Positions 49,034-60,673 of a DNA stretch of 64,000 nt are shown here, in pieces; position 1 is the stretch's first letter; each line of letters opens with the position of its first letter. Both the position numbers and the translations under genes were made by a program. Where the stretch lies: assembly GCA_037447655.1 (NCBI GenBank), contig JBBHKE010002895.1, forward strand, positions 62,001 to 126,000, given 5' to 3'. The notes under the pieces are model-generated. The model saw nothing but the letters and a program-made list of their open reading frames with translations. It searched no databases and was not told the origin of the DNA. This stretch comes from Zygnema cylindricum (taxonomy: Eukaryota; Streptophyta; Zygnematophyceae; Zygnematales; Zygnemataceae).

Positions 49034-51715
49034 TTAAACCACCTCTCTAAAAAGTGCCTCATAATCACTGTATTCCTCTAAGTCTTCGGCAGGACTGGCT
49101 TCATCATCTTGAATGTCGGCCTCTCGAAGGAGTTGGAGTAAATCTCGTGCAGGAGCCGAAGGAGGTAGCACCTCGTCGCCATCGAAATGATTTTGCCATT
49201 TCATTATTATGACTTGCAAATCTTGCGTAAGCATGCTCTCCTCCCATTTGCCATCCTTTAATTACAATCCACACTGGATCATCGCCTTTCGTGCATATCC
49301 CATGCCATTTTTGTCCTTCATTTCATTCACCTCTCGTATCGAATCGCGTGCCAACTTTAAGAAAAAGGCTTTACCCGGTCCAACTAACTTATCAAACCAT
49401 TTTTGGCCCCTAGGTAAGGACCGCTTGTGGCTCTCTACCCCCTTCATCTTCCAATATTCCCATTTTTTTTACCACACTTCTTTGATTTTAGAAATTACAA
49501 ATGAATCGTCATGTTGCACTAAATGCGTTACACACGGAGGAAAAAATTGGAGTGTAGTTCTCTTTGCGCGTAAAGCAGTGTTTAATTCCTCCAGCATATT
49601 GTGACCACCACAATTGTCCACAAATATAACCTTTTCACGCCCATCACGGTCTCCTTGGTATGACCTCGGTTCGGCGATCCATTGAGGGAAGACCGTCTTG
49701 TAGTTCCAACCTTTCGGCCTGGTACAGTAACAAACTCCTACAGAAGAGAGTGGGAAAAGATATTGAGTGAGGGAGGGAGAGAGAGGGCGACAAGTGTATA
49801 GGGAGGAATCAATATAAACAGCATATCACTCCGTATATAATATTTTGGGTGTGGAGTACAAGGGAGAATAAGTGAGACAATAGCGTTAATACTTATAAGG
49901 AAAAAGATTCATAGGGAAAGAAAAACACCTGGTATGTCATCGTGGATGCCCTTGATCGGGTAATTACGGAGCTTGTTGGCGAAGATTAACATAGAAGATT
50001 CAATTCGGGCGTTCACTCCGCCCGTGAGTCGAACCATCAAAGTCATTGACTCTCCATCTCCGGCAACATCTGCGTATTTGACCACCTTGTCCCCGCGAAA
50101 ACCCAACGTCTTTTTGTTATCCATATTTACAATCACGTAGGTCTTGTCCATGTTTTCGACTAGATCCTCGTTGTAGCGACCTATAATCACAAGAACACAT
50201 AAAATTGTAAGAAAAACACAACACAAAAAAATATGATGGTCGGGGCAACTAATTTCATTCGCTTTTTTGCATTTATATCCCTAGAAAACAAAATTTAAAA
50301 TAATATATGTAACATATATTACAGCATATAGCAATGAGTTGTACAAATGTTCAAAAAACTTACCCGATAAAAATCCTCTTTTTAATTCGCCCATGTGATA
50401 TGCTACTGTTTTTTTGATGTATTCCTCTTTCTCCGAGCTTAGTTGTAACTTTCTTTTTTGAGCCCTCGTCACAATACTGTGTTTTTTCGCAAAACCGTTG
50501 AGTCCATTGTTTTGTCATTTTCATTTTTATCTCCTTACCCTTATTGTCGACGAATAGTCTCCCATTCTCCTCCCTCATATGTTTAATGATAGGAGCAGCC
50601 ATGGTCCCTACAATGGTTTGTGACATTTTCATACCCGCATTCTTGAAGCGGTAAAACTCCTTCACCAACTCCGAGTGCACTGTTGTGACCCATAAAAATT
50701 CCTTCCTCCCCCTACCCGGCAGTGCCTTTGTCACCACCACAATTCTTCTTCCAAATATCGCAGACGACAAAGTATGTTTCATCGCCCGTATGTCTCTCAA
50801 TGTCGCAACCCGACCCTTCCACCACCGACTTGCTTTTTGGTATTCTGCAACGAAAGGAAAGGAAAAAAAAAACATAAAAAAAAAAAAATTGTCAATCCTA
50901 ATTCACTTAAAAAAAATTATATATATCGTAATAAATTTGGTTCANNNNNNNNNNAGGGAACGGGAGATATGAAGAGGGGTGGTATTTGGAACGGGGAGTA
51001 GGGGAGAGAGAGAGAAAGAGGTGAAAAAAAGGGATAAAGATAAGGAGAGGATGGATGGAGAGAGAGAGGGGAGAGATAGGGGAGAGAGGGATTGAGAGAG
51101 AGGGGGATGGGGATGGAGAAAGAGAGAGAGAGGGGATGAGGGGCAAGGTTTATGGTGGGGAGAAGTATAGAGGGCAAGGGAGAGAAAAGGAGAGAGGGAA
51201 ATAAGGGAGGGGGATAAGGGATAAAGGTACGGAAGAGAGTGAGAAGGGGAAAAAGAGAGTGGAATAGTGATCAACCATCGAGAGAGAGTGCCAAGCATGT
51301 AGACAGCCGGGATTTATGCAATATTGGAAAATAATAATGGTTATAACACTTACTACAATTGTAGTCTCCCGAGAAGTGTTCGGGGAATTTCCTCACGGTC
51401 CTCGGAATGAGTTCTTTTTTCCCGTTGTCTTGTTCGTCGGTGATCATCCACATGATTACTCGCATGCGAGTAATCTTCGTCGAAACATGTTGAGTTTTCC
51501 GGGGTGTACGCGGGAGCTTAAGGTAGCTTCCACCCTCCTCTCCAAGATCTCCGATCGGAGCTTCTTCCTCGAGAGGCTCCTCATACGGTAATTCTTCCTC
51601 ATCGCTTAGCATGTGCGTCTCCTCCGTATCGCGGATGTCCCCTCTCCCAAAGTCGTTTTCGATTGGTAATGGAGGGACACGAACATTTCCAGAGTTTCTC
51701 GCAGAATAACTCCCA
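49034..51715 (-). pseudogene. DDE-type transposase-like gene, copy 2, broken
   Basis: The exons correspond one to one with copy 1: about 51715-51354, 50844-50364, 50180-49929 and 49737-49034. Exon 2 is 481 bp against 480 in copy 1, and its frame shifts after QRF. The last exon has an in-frame stop where copy 1 reads VWSKKW and another at 49260-49262. Past that stop the frame continues with LQVIIMKWQNHFDG and an acidic tail to 49034, which shows the C-terminal part missing from copy 1. The candidate catalytic region is FVDNCGGHN. A 10-N gap lies in intron 1. Confidence 0.7.
50945..50954. other. Assembly gap (10 N)
   Basis: Ten N bases separate an AT-rich sequence from GA-rich repeat. The real length is unknown; by comparison with copy 1 this intron could hide up to about 2.5 kb or a misjoin. 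Confidence 0.99.
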
Positions 51716-51959
51716 AAAAAATTAGTGATTGGAGAAGAGATTGGCTACATATTGGTAAACAATAATAGGTGACAATTGAGATAAAGAATGGATGCGAAGC
51801 AAATAAAGGTAAGGTCAAAGAAGATTGTAAAAATAGAATAAGTGGTGCCATGATTGTCGAAAAATAGAGATATATATAGCAAAGAAGAAGATCCCAAAGA
51901 GAAGAAAGAGCGGGGAAGGTTTTTCAATCCAACATCCAATTTTTAAAATTTCGGTTGAA

Positions 51960-53589
51960 TTTTAGAGTAAAAAAAATATAAAAGTAGAAACAGTAAAGAA
52001 AAAAAGAAGCACGAAATGATTTAATGCAAATTCGATTCCTTCCTCCTGCTCAAAGCATCAAATGAAACTGGTTGGTTATTTCCTAATTTACAATAACGAC
52101 AATAACAACAAAAAGGTACAATCAAAAGTACAATAAGTAAGCAAAAAAAAACAAAGCAATGATTTAAAGCAGGTTAATTTCTTCCTCTTCCTAAAAACAT
52201 CAAACGGAACTGCTTCGTTATTAATGATTAGCCATAATAATAACAGAAAAGTTAAACCAATACGGAGAAAAAGAACACACAAATTATTTGCTCAGTCAAT
52301 ACATTACAAGTAACAGCTACCGTACATATACTCGTTTTATTAGGGAAAGTGAAAGCGAAAAAAAAAGGTAAAAGAAAGTTTATAACAAGTAAATCTCTTC
52401 TTTACTTTTGCTTTCTTTTCTTTTTAAGAAAGACATCCATAGAAAGAAATGTTTTGGCATGTTTAAAAACACACAAATAATCACAAAAAGGGAGCGGCGT
52501 AAAGAGAACATAAAAACGGAAAAAATAAAGGAAAACTAAAGTAGTTATTTGAAATATTCCGAGGTCGCTTTAGAAACAGGATGTAAAACGAAGTCATTAC
52601 AGGAAATTACACACAAAAACGAAAAAAATGAAGGAAAAACTTTACACAATAAAACGGAGAACGGTACAAAAACGTATGGTGTGAAATATGATCGTGAAAA
52701 TATTTTGAAAACATCAAAATAAAAGCGGGAATGAACGAAAATGAGCGCGGGTTACAGTGGGAAAATACGCACGTGGTAGGCGACGATTATTTTGGGTGAA
52801 AGCGTCATGGAAAATGCTGCAGGTTAATGAATGTGCGGAAATTTTTTGGAATAGGCGTTGGGCCCTAAACTCGGTTGGTGCTACATTATGGACGACAATT
52901 TGCAGCCATAAATTTAAGTGGATTAGAAAAATGCCACGTGTAATGTTGATCGACCAATCATATAACGAGTTGCCATTGACAAGTCAGATTTTTTCGTATA
53001 AGAACCTTTTTCAGAGTTAAGATTAACGCTAATAACGGTTCTTTTTGTGAATGTGGACGCCGAAAAGCAATCACTTTAGAATTAAGACACATATTAACGT
53101 TAATATACTCTAATAGAACCGTGAAACAACAACGTAATTAAAGTTAAGGGACAGTTTTAGTGTATATTTTACCACAAGCGACGAACAGGCGACGACAGTT
53201 TTGGACGCAACAGCGTACCACGGTCAGTTCTAGATTCGTAATTACGATAGACGTAACTGATCACGCGTTACACGATTACCGGAGTCGCGTTGACACGTAA
53301 CTGCGTTAAAATTATCCGACACGTACGGATGTCAAAAATACGCGATGTCGTGCGATTTGACCAATTTCGTACATTCACATATTTTAGTGTGAAGATATTG
53401 TGCGCCGACAATTATTACAAAAGCAATGTCCAATTTAAAGTGTATGAAAAATTAGAATAAAAATTATTTCTCCAAAAAATGAAATTCTCAAATAGCGTAA
53501 ATGTTGCTAATTGTTTCATTACGCTAATAGCGATTCACGGTGTAGTTGCGTCAGCTTGTCAAAAACTGTACATTTTAAGTACATATTAG
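51960..53589. other. Noncoding stretch upstream of transposase copy 2
   Basis: 52700-52745 repeats text from 46950-46995 (AAAAGCGGGAATGAACGAAA), so it belongs to the upstream part of the transposase gene. About 700 bases before that are absent from copy 1. At 53520-53545 a CACCGCG-family right end (GCTAATAGCGATTCACGGTG followed by TA) is present without a clear left partner. Confidence 0.5.
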
Positions 53590-54421
53590 TAGTGTTGGGT
53601 ATCGGGTAAATTCATATCGCGATAATCTCGATATTCGATATATCGAATATCGATCGAGCAGGATCCTCGATATATCGTACCGAGACCAACATAAATTATC
53701 GCGATATATATCGCGATATATAGTATTTTTTAAATTTATTATTTTTTTATTTTTTTATATAATATGTTATTTTAGCGAAAAAGTTAAATTGTCTAATACG
53801 CCACGTACGCCGTGATTTTCGTTCCGTGACTTAAATATAGACGCCGCAAAATGTAACCGACAAAAAGTACTAATTCTGAAATTATAATGTTTAATTATTT
53901 GGGGTATCGTTACACGAGGAGGTCATTGTAATAGTACGGACAACAAAATTTATGTATTACAGAGGCCTCGGGTACATCGCGTATCTTTTGTCAAAAAGTT
54001 TTACATACGTGTTCTGATATGAGTGGTTCCACGTAAGCTGACTACCAAATCTCAAAAATCATCGAATATCTGGAAACCGACTTTTTTCGTCTGGAAAATC
54101 GTACCTGCGTATGACGTACGTGTACTTCAGAAGTGTACCTCGTTAATGTACCTCAGAGATCTCCTTCACTCTGCTGACTTTCAGGAAAAAACCGTATTTT
54201 TTTCCGGCAAAGATTTTACAGTCACTTTGTCCGAAGTCACGAGACTTTGAAAACCTGTGGGATTTTTTTTTTTTTAGCTTCGATATATTGAAGATATGAT
54301 ATATCGGCGATATATCGCGATAATTTGAAATTCGATATATCGAAGCGATATATCGATTATCGGGTACCTGAAATTCGATATATATCGAATATCGGCAAAC
54401 GGTCCTCGATACCCAACACTA
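53590..54421. mobile_element. hAT-like non-autonomous element with CATATTAG target duplication
   Basis: It has 15-bp perfect terminal inverted repeats (TAGTGTTGGGTATCG and its complement) and identical 8-bp flanks CATATTAG at 53582-53589 and 54422-54429. The 832-bp interior is rich in CGATATATCG near both ends. It has no transposase. Related to the element at 39119 by the TAGTGTTG.GTATCG end. Confidence 0.92.
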
Positions 54422-54449
54422 CATATTAGTACAAGTTGCATACCGTAGT

Positions 54450-55201
54450 CATAGGTCGCAAACGGTAAACCGGAACCGTGACCGACCGTTAACCGACCGC
54501 CCGCGCCGGATCCGGAACGGATTCGGTTGCCAAATTTTGGGGGTCGGGGGGTTACGGTCGGTTGATTCACCAGGAAAAAAAAAACGGTCGGTTACGGTCG
54601 GTCAACCAAAAAACCAAAAAAAATGAAAATTTTGTACTGTCCCTATATTCCAACATTCTTGTACTTTGTACTCTTTGGCATCATGGAAGTACGTGACATC
54701 ATGATTAACGTCGCAAATCTGACACGGTACCGTAGTTAGCTATTTATTTCGCAAATCAAAGGGAACGCGACCAAGCCTCGCAAATCTGACACGGTAGTAC
54801 ACTATTCATTTCGAAAATCTTAGGCAACGCGACAAAGCGTCGCAAATCTGACACGGTAGTACACTATTCATTTCGCAAATCTTAGGGAACGCGAGAAAGC
54901 GTCGCAAATCTGACACGGTAATAACACTATTCATTTTGCAAATCTTAGGGAACGCGACAAATCGTAATTATTGGCTTATTCCGTAGTACATTGATTAATT
55001 TTGTACTTTTTCGGTTACGGGCGGGCACGGTTAGTCGCGAAAAATCAAGATTCGGTTAATTTTTTTTTTCGTAAACGACGGTCGGTTAACGGTTAACAAT
55101 TTTGGAGCGTGACAAAACTCGGTCGGGCGTCGGTTACTCAGACTTTGAAAAAAAAAACGGTCGGTTTCGGGTATGGTTTTTTTTGACTTTTGCGACCTCT
55201 G
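54450..55201. mobile_element. Second hAT-like element with ACCGTAGT target duplication
   Basis: The ends are CATAGGTCGCAAA and TTTGCGACCTCTG (one mismatch to a perfect inverted repeat), flanked by ACCGTAGT at 54442-54449 and 55202-55209. The interior (752 bp) is rich in CGGTCGGTTAACGG and contains three to four units of CGCAAATCTGACACGGTA at 54710-54950. It starts 20 bases after the end of the preceding hAT-like element. No transposase. Confidence 0.9.
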
Positions 55202-55592
55202 ACCGTAGTGATATTAGACATTGGGGGGAGGTCTTATTTGGCGAGCGGCGGAGACGTTCGAGGAAGATTTTGCCCGGGCAACGTAAATCCCTCCAAGTTA
55301 TTGATAAGGACAGAAAATTATCAAGCGAAGCACGGAGATTTTTTTGTTAGGAGTCTCTTCGCAGATTAGGTCAGGTGGACAAAAAAATAAAAATAAAAAA
55401 TGTTCATACTTAAAGCGTTCTCATATAGAGCATTCACTGTATGCCCTGCAAGCCTTATACACCCCACTGGCAATAGCTATTTAGCGTTAGTAACACTAAT
55501 TTGGTCCCGGTTTTGTTTGCCCTTTGAACACTTGACTATCTTTGACTGTGTCATTGACTATGGTTTCGGTTTTGCTGTTGGTTTCGATGCAG

Positions 55593-56553
55593 TGAACTTT
55601 CCTGTCAAAAATTTGGAACTTAAGGATTACCTTCCTCTCCAAGCCACGGGAGACGGTGAAAAGTTGAAGTCAAAATATGACCTTATTGCAAATGTAGTCC
55701 ATGATGGGAAACCAGGAGAGGGAGCTTACCGCGTTTTCGTGCAACGAAAGTCGGAAGAAGCCTGGTAAGAATCTCTCGCCACATATAGAAAACTATCTTA
55801 TCTATCTTATTTTATTTTGTATTTCTGTCTGTGTTGTTCAATTTGAAGCGTTTATTGTTAGTTCTTTGGGGGAATTTGTCTGTTTTACTTCTTGTCTGTG
55901 AATGCTGCGACTTCCTGAAGATTGCAAAAAGTGTTTTGTTTCAATTTATTTATGTTTCTAACTACTTCTGCTTGGCTTCATTGCTACTTCTGTTTTGATT
56001 GATTTTTCTCTTTATTTCCTTTTGTTTTGATTTTTTTTTTCTTCGATTTATTTCTGTTCTGTCCATTTTAATGTTGATTATGGCGAGGCTGCTAGGAAGC
56101 TTGCAGAAAATAATTTGTTTTTTTCTGTTTCCACTGTTTTCTGTTTCGATTTATTTCTTTCGTCATTTACTTCTGCTTTGACTATCTCAGTTTTGATTTG
56201 ACTTCTGTTTCGACTTACCTCTGTTTCGACTTTTCTCTGTCTCGACTTATTTCTGTTTCGATTTATTTTCTTATTCGATTTACCTCTGTCTCGAGTTATT
56301 TCTGTTTCCACTTATCTCTATTTTCGTTGTTTCGTTTCGATTTATCTCAGCTAGATGTATCTCTTTCGATTTATCTCTGTCTCAATTTACATTTCTTCCG
56401 ACCTGGAGTTGCAGGTATGAAATGCAGGACTTACACGTGGCAGAAACTCTCCCTCAAATGGTGGCTCTCTCGGAGGCCTACATGCAAATCTATGAACAGC
56501 AAATGGAGAACCAGGACAAGCAGATGGTCGAGGAAACGCTCGCGGGTTCTTAG
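55593..56553 (+). CDS. USP39: USP39/SAD1-type tri-snRNP protein, last two coding exons
   Basis: USP39 (yeast Sad1) is an inactive ubiquitin-protease-fold protein needed for U4/U6.U5 tri-snRNP assembly in pre-mRNA splicing. Exon 55593-55764 follows GTTTCGATGCAG and gives VNFPVKNLELKDYL and YDLIANVVHDGKPGEGAYRV. Exon 56415-56553 gives YEMQDLHVAETLPQMVALSE and YMQIYEQQ, stop TAG at 56551. The split Trp codon (TG/G) confirms the GT-AG join. These match the C-terminal end of the family closely, with a short extra tail (about 20 residues) after the YMQI segment. The upstream exons, including the KRF-type region, are not visible; the insertion of two hAT-like elements just upstream suggests a long intron. 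The ATG at 55400 lies in that intron and is not the start. Confidence 0.9.
55990..56400. repeat. Degenerate TCTGTTTCGATTTAT minisatellite in the USP39 intron
   Basis: About twenty imperfect 15-20-bp units (CTGTTTCGACTTATT, CTGTCTCGAGTTATT) fill the intron up to the branch/acceptor region of the last exon. Confidence 0.85.
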
Positions 56554-58893
56554 GAAACAGGAGAAAGTTTTGACAGGAAATTTTTTTGTCCGGAAATTTT
56601 TTTGTCCAGAGATTTTTTTGTCCTTTGTTTCGTTATGTTTCGTGAGGGAGTTTTTTGTCGGAGGGAGGTGGGGCGTTGCAACTTTTATGGTGTTATACAG
56701 GTTCATGAGAAAAACGAGTGTGGAACCAAAATTAGTGTATAATCAAGTTGTGCAACATGGAAGTTTGCCTCCTAATCCAGAAGAAACGAAACGAATTATG
56801 TTAGGCTGTACCGTGTGGTTAACAATAAGTAAGAAATTGTGGGACAGAGCTCGTTTTGTTGATGAGATTTTACTTGGTTTGAAGTGTTTTGGAGGGCTAA
56901 TGTGACACTTTTTTTGCATGTTGAGAATATAGTACATTTTAAATCGTCATAATCATGAATAGCATTAATCCAGTGCCGGTTCTTTTCCTCCGCTTTGACC
57001 ACACAATAGTACAGAACACTAGTTGCGTTTTTCTCAACGCTAATAAAAATAAAATCTAAGAACAACCACATCATTTGGAACTGAATTAGAATTCAGTAAA
57101 GCTAATATAAACCCACTGCTAATAATCTCTTTATTTTTACGAACAATTCACGGTTTGCTTGTGAGGGTTGATGAAGATATTAAATGTCTACTTCCTTTTT
57201 GCAGCTACTTTTCAAAGAGGAGGGTCTAAATCTCACGTAGTTATCACCTCCACGCATGAGGATTTTTCTTATTTTAGTGTTGTACCAATCTCTTGTTATT
57301 CCGCGCTTTAGAAGTTGGTCATTGTTAACCGTTGTTCCTCTATGCAATGAACCTTAACTTAGTATCAGCTTTTTTTGCGTCCGTAAGTGCCATCTTGATA
57401 CAAAAAATGGTTCTGGTAGAAGTCTGACACATATTAAGCGAATCTTTCTACACTGCCTACAAAATTTGCATGTATTGAATTTGCACAATCTCAACGGATA
57501 CTCGAATCAAGAAGTTTCAATGACCATCGCTCGAAGGAGTGCCTTTACACTGCGAACATGATGTTTGTCTTACTAGCTTCAAGCAGTCATCGTAAGCATA
57601 GACGAAGAGTGTAGAAACGCGTGCAACGCTACATCTGATAGCACCGTATTATAGGCATATTGTGTGGTGCCATAGTTGTTCAAATCGCGCGATTTTTCCA
57701 TTTTTTCCAATTTTTACGTATTATTCGTGACTTTGGAAAAAATCGCAAAAAAACGCAATGTACTTTCTGTCCGGTAAATTGAACGGACAATTTACGAAAT
57801 CTGTACGGTATTTTACGGTAACTGTACAGTTTTATTACGGAAAATGTACGGAATTTGACGAAAAGATACGCTGCACGTAATAGTACTTTCTGTCCGGTAA
57901 ACTGAACAGAAATTTCACGGATAATGTACGGAATTTTATCATTCATGTACGAACAATTTTGAAAAGAGACGTTGCAGCGTCACACTATTTGCGCGCGGTA
58001 AGTTAGAAATGTGTACCAACGTCTTCTTCAATTTTTTTTCAAAGAAGCCGCCATAAAAAGAAAAAAAAAAGGATATGACCTGGCCCTACAGATTGACGCA
58101 GTATGCTAGGAGAATGTCGTCAATACCCAGTTGATGTAGATGTTTCGATACGCGCATGGTGTGTGATAATTATTTAAATCATTACAATTTCTTACCGCTC
58201 ATGCAACGGAAAACGTACAAACTGCGGAACATGTTCAAATCAATTTTTTTACATGTACGGAATTGTACGGAACATAAATTCATCAACGATTTTTACGATT
58301 TTTTTCAAATCGGCCTCTCCGATTTCTACGCATTATTTGCGCGTAAAATACGAGTCGCATAACATACAATATGACCTTAAGACCCATATTGTATTGGCCT
58401 CAAAATGAAAAAAAAAGGGTAACAGGGTTGAGTTGCACATCAATCGATAGAGAATTAAACGCCATGTCTAAATTTTGAAAAACATTCGGACAAAAAAAAA
58501 AATTTCTGTGAGTTTTGAGGTATTTTTTATTTAAACCGTCGCGATCTAAAGAAGATCACATGAAAAGCCCATAACACAACTTACGATAGGACTATCTGTC
58601 ATATTAGCGTTTGCAATTTTGAAGGCCACACTAAATAAAGCCTCAAATTGACCAACCAGGCAGCATGTTTGGTTGCACGTCCGCGTTTATTTTTTTTTTC
58701 CGGGTTTTCTTTCCTGCGGAATGTCATCCTACGCCGTGTCAGTTCGCTAAAAAAATCCGTCCGGCGGCGTGCGCTGTACTATGATCATAAGTTAGATTCG
58801 TACGTCCGTACAAGAGTGTGCACAACTTACACACATACAGTATGCCTACTCTTCGCGAGTTTTGTGCCAAGTTTTGTGCGCATACCAAAGCCC
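56554..58893. other. Region downstream of USP39
   Basis: It starts with three units of AAATTTTTTTGTCCGG in the likely 3' untranslated region. At 57740-57960 a unit of about 122 bases containing TACTTTCTGTCCGGTAAA occurs twice. 58370-58600 is the second copy of the dispersed repeat at 26985. No further gene is supported. Confidence 0.55.
58370..58600. repeat. Dispersed repeat, second copy of 26985-27250
   Basis: It shares ACCCATATTGTATTGGC, AACAGGGTTGAGTTGCAC, CTGTGAGTTTTGAG and GATCACATGAAAAGCCCATA in the same order and orientation as the copy at 27 kb, with small indels and one internal deletion of the tandem part. Confidence 0.82.
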
Positions 58894-60012
58894 AAAAAAA
58901 AAAAACGCAGGATATATTAAAATGCACGATGGTAAACCATCTGAGTCCGGGGGTACAAAAGGGGTGGCATGGCCGAAACTGAAAAACTACCACCAGGGGA
59001 ATAAAATAACAGCACAACAAAAACAAAAACAAAAAGAAAACAACAACCAGGAAAATAAAAGCCCCCAAACTCAAAATGAAAAGCACGACAATTGACAAAG
59101 CCAGAACTACAACCCCAACCCCAACCTAATTAAATAACTACGAAAAGCAACCCCGTAAGTCCCCCCATCCCGGGGGAGCACGTTGAGGGAGTTCCGGAAC
59201 CCGGCGACGATCCAGAGCCGCAAGAGCCGATCGGAGGAGAATAGAAGCTTACACTCGTTGTAAAGCCACAGATAAGCGTTGACGATAAAAAGAAGTAAGG
59301 ACAGAAGGAGGAGGGCTCCCTAGTCCTCTGCGCTCGAAAGCACGTCGAGCGCAAGTACGGACAAACTCGTCCATTGCAACACCCAGACAACCAAAGATCT
59401 CGACCGCCATCGGAATAAAGTCATCCATAGGGTCCCGGTGGGCATAATCACGCTCCTTCGCCTTAGCGGCATCACGAGCCGCCACCCCAACATGTCGAGC
59501 CGCTTGACCAACAATTGTAGCTGAAGTAGGGTTCACCAAAACAATATCACCGAAGATGCGACGGGCACCATCAATTAGAACAACATCGATCCGACGCTTG
59601 GGAATAATATGAGAAACTAAAGGCCTACCATAGAAAACGGCTACTTTTGAACTATGAGTTGAACAACTGTGTCGTGCAAGCATATTGTTAAGGTTTGACA
59701 ATTTGATTCAAGCTTCACATCGACCGAAATAACTCTAAGGCGTCATTCTACATGGGATTCCAATTGCGTTATAGTTGGCGCCATGACATTGGTTCACAGT
59801 AACGTACACTATTACAGGATTGAGCGGTACGGTAAATCCAACAACAGACTACAGAATAACGGGAAATGGACCTTCCATGGAGAAGCACAAACTTCAAAGC
59901 CTAAACACTGGACATATTCACCATCGCTCAGCTCTTGTGGTTCCGAAAATAGTCAGCGGGCACCGATGCGTCGTCAGATAGAAAAGATCCGACGACGCTC
60001 GCGTCTTCTTCC
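58894..60012 (-). mobile_element. LINE-type 3' fragment, minus strand, copy A
   Basis: The frame 59701-59249 contains DVVLIDGARRIFGDIVLV, ARHVGVAARDAAKAKERDY and MAVEIFGCLGVAMDEF, then a premature stop after LQRV where the copy at 4795 reads on. The D..GDIVLV spacing recalls the restriction-like endonuclease at the end of some LINE ORF2 proteins, by memory only. The 3' region ends CCTGCG plus 12 T on the minus strand (A run at 58894-58905). Upstream of the ORF about 310 bases with stops in every frame are also shared with copy B. Confidence 0.62.
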
Positions 60013-60673
60013 AAATCTGGTGATTCTGCGGATTTCGCAATCCACGCGTGTCGCCAGGCATCACTATTTAAACTGTGTCGTACACGAAGCTTCTTCGATA
60101 CAATTCAGGTACTGCGGTCTTGTAGGACACGTTTGCAGAAGTACAGCATGACGTACGCTACGTACCGACAGTGTATATGTACCTGTAGAACTCTGCCAAT
60201 CTATTTGTCCCCAGTAGTTAAACCAAGGACTTGAAAAACATTTGAAGTCCTAATTCTCCTTCTCACAGGCTGCTCTACCACTGAAAGATAGGAGTTACTT
60301 CCAATAGTTGCAATTACTTTTAATATCCTTATTCAGAAACAGCTAGGCTTTAGTATCGAGGATAGGATTAACTTTCTAGAGGAGATTTTTTTTCTCTGGA
60401 AAAAAAACTTGGAAGTTTAAGCACACAGACAAACGGCTAAAAAAAATATCCTCGATAGCAATGAGTATGTATAGCCCTCTAATACTCCACATAGATCGCA
60501 GTCAAATGTAGAGACACCATGTGACAGATATATAATCAAAAAGCAAACAAGCCTTGGATATTTGCCGCTTCAAATTTACAGGATAATAAAAAATCCTTAC
60601 ATATATGATATCAACATCGCCAGGGATGAACAAACGTGACTTTTGTAAATAGACTCTTGATACCTTCCACAAA
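60013..60673. other. Spacer downstream of the J-protein gene
   Basis: No gene is supported; it probably holds the 3' untranslated region of the minus-strand J-protein gene near 60500-60670. Confidence 0.45.

Noticed and set aside
55400-55592. ATG at 55400 as the start of the USP39-like protein
   Set aside because: The residues before VNFP do not match the family, and a good acceptor (GATGCAG) lies at 55591-55592; the upstream frame is intronic.
59783-60151. 122-codon plus-strand frame opposite the LINE-type copy A upstream part
   Set aside because: No recognisable domain, and it runs across the boundary where copies A and B can no longer be compared; likely chance.
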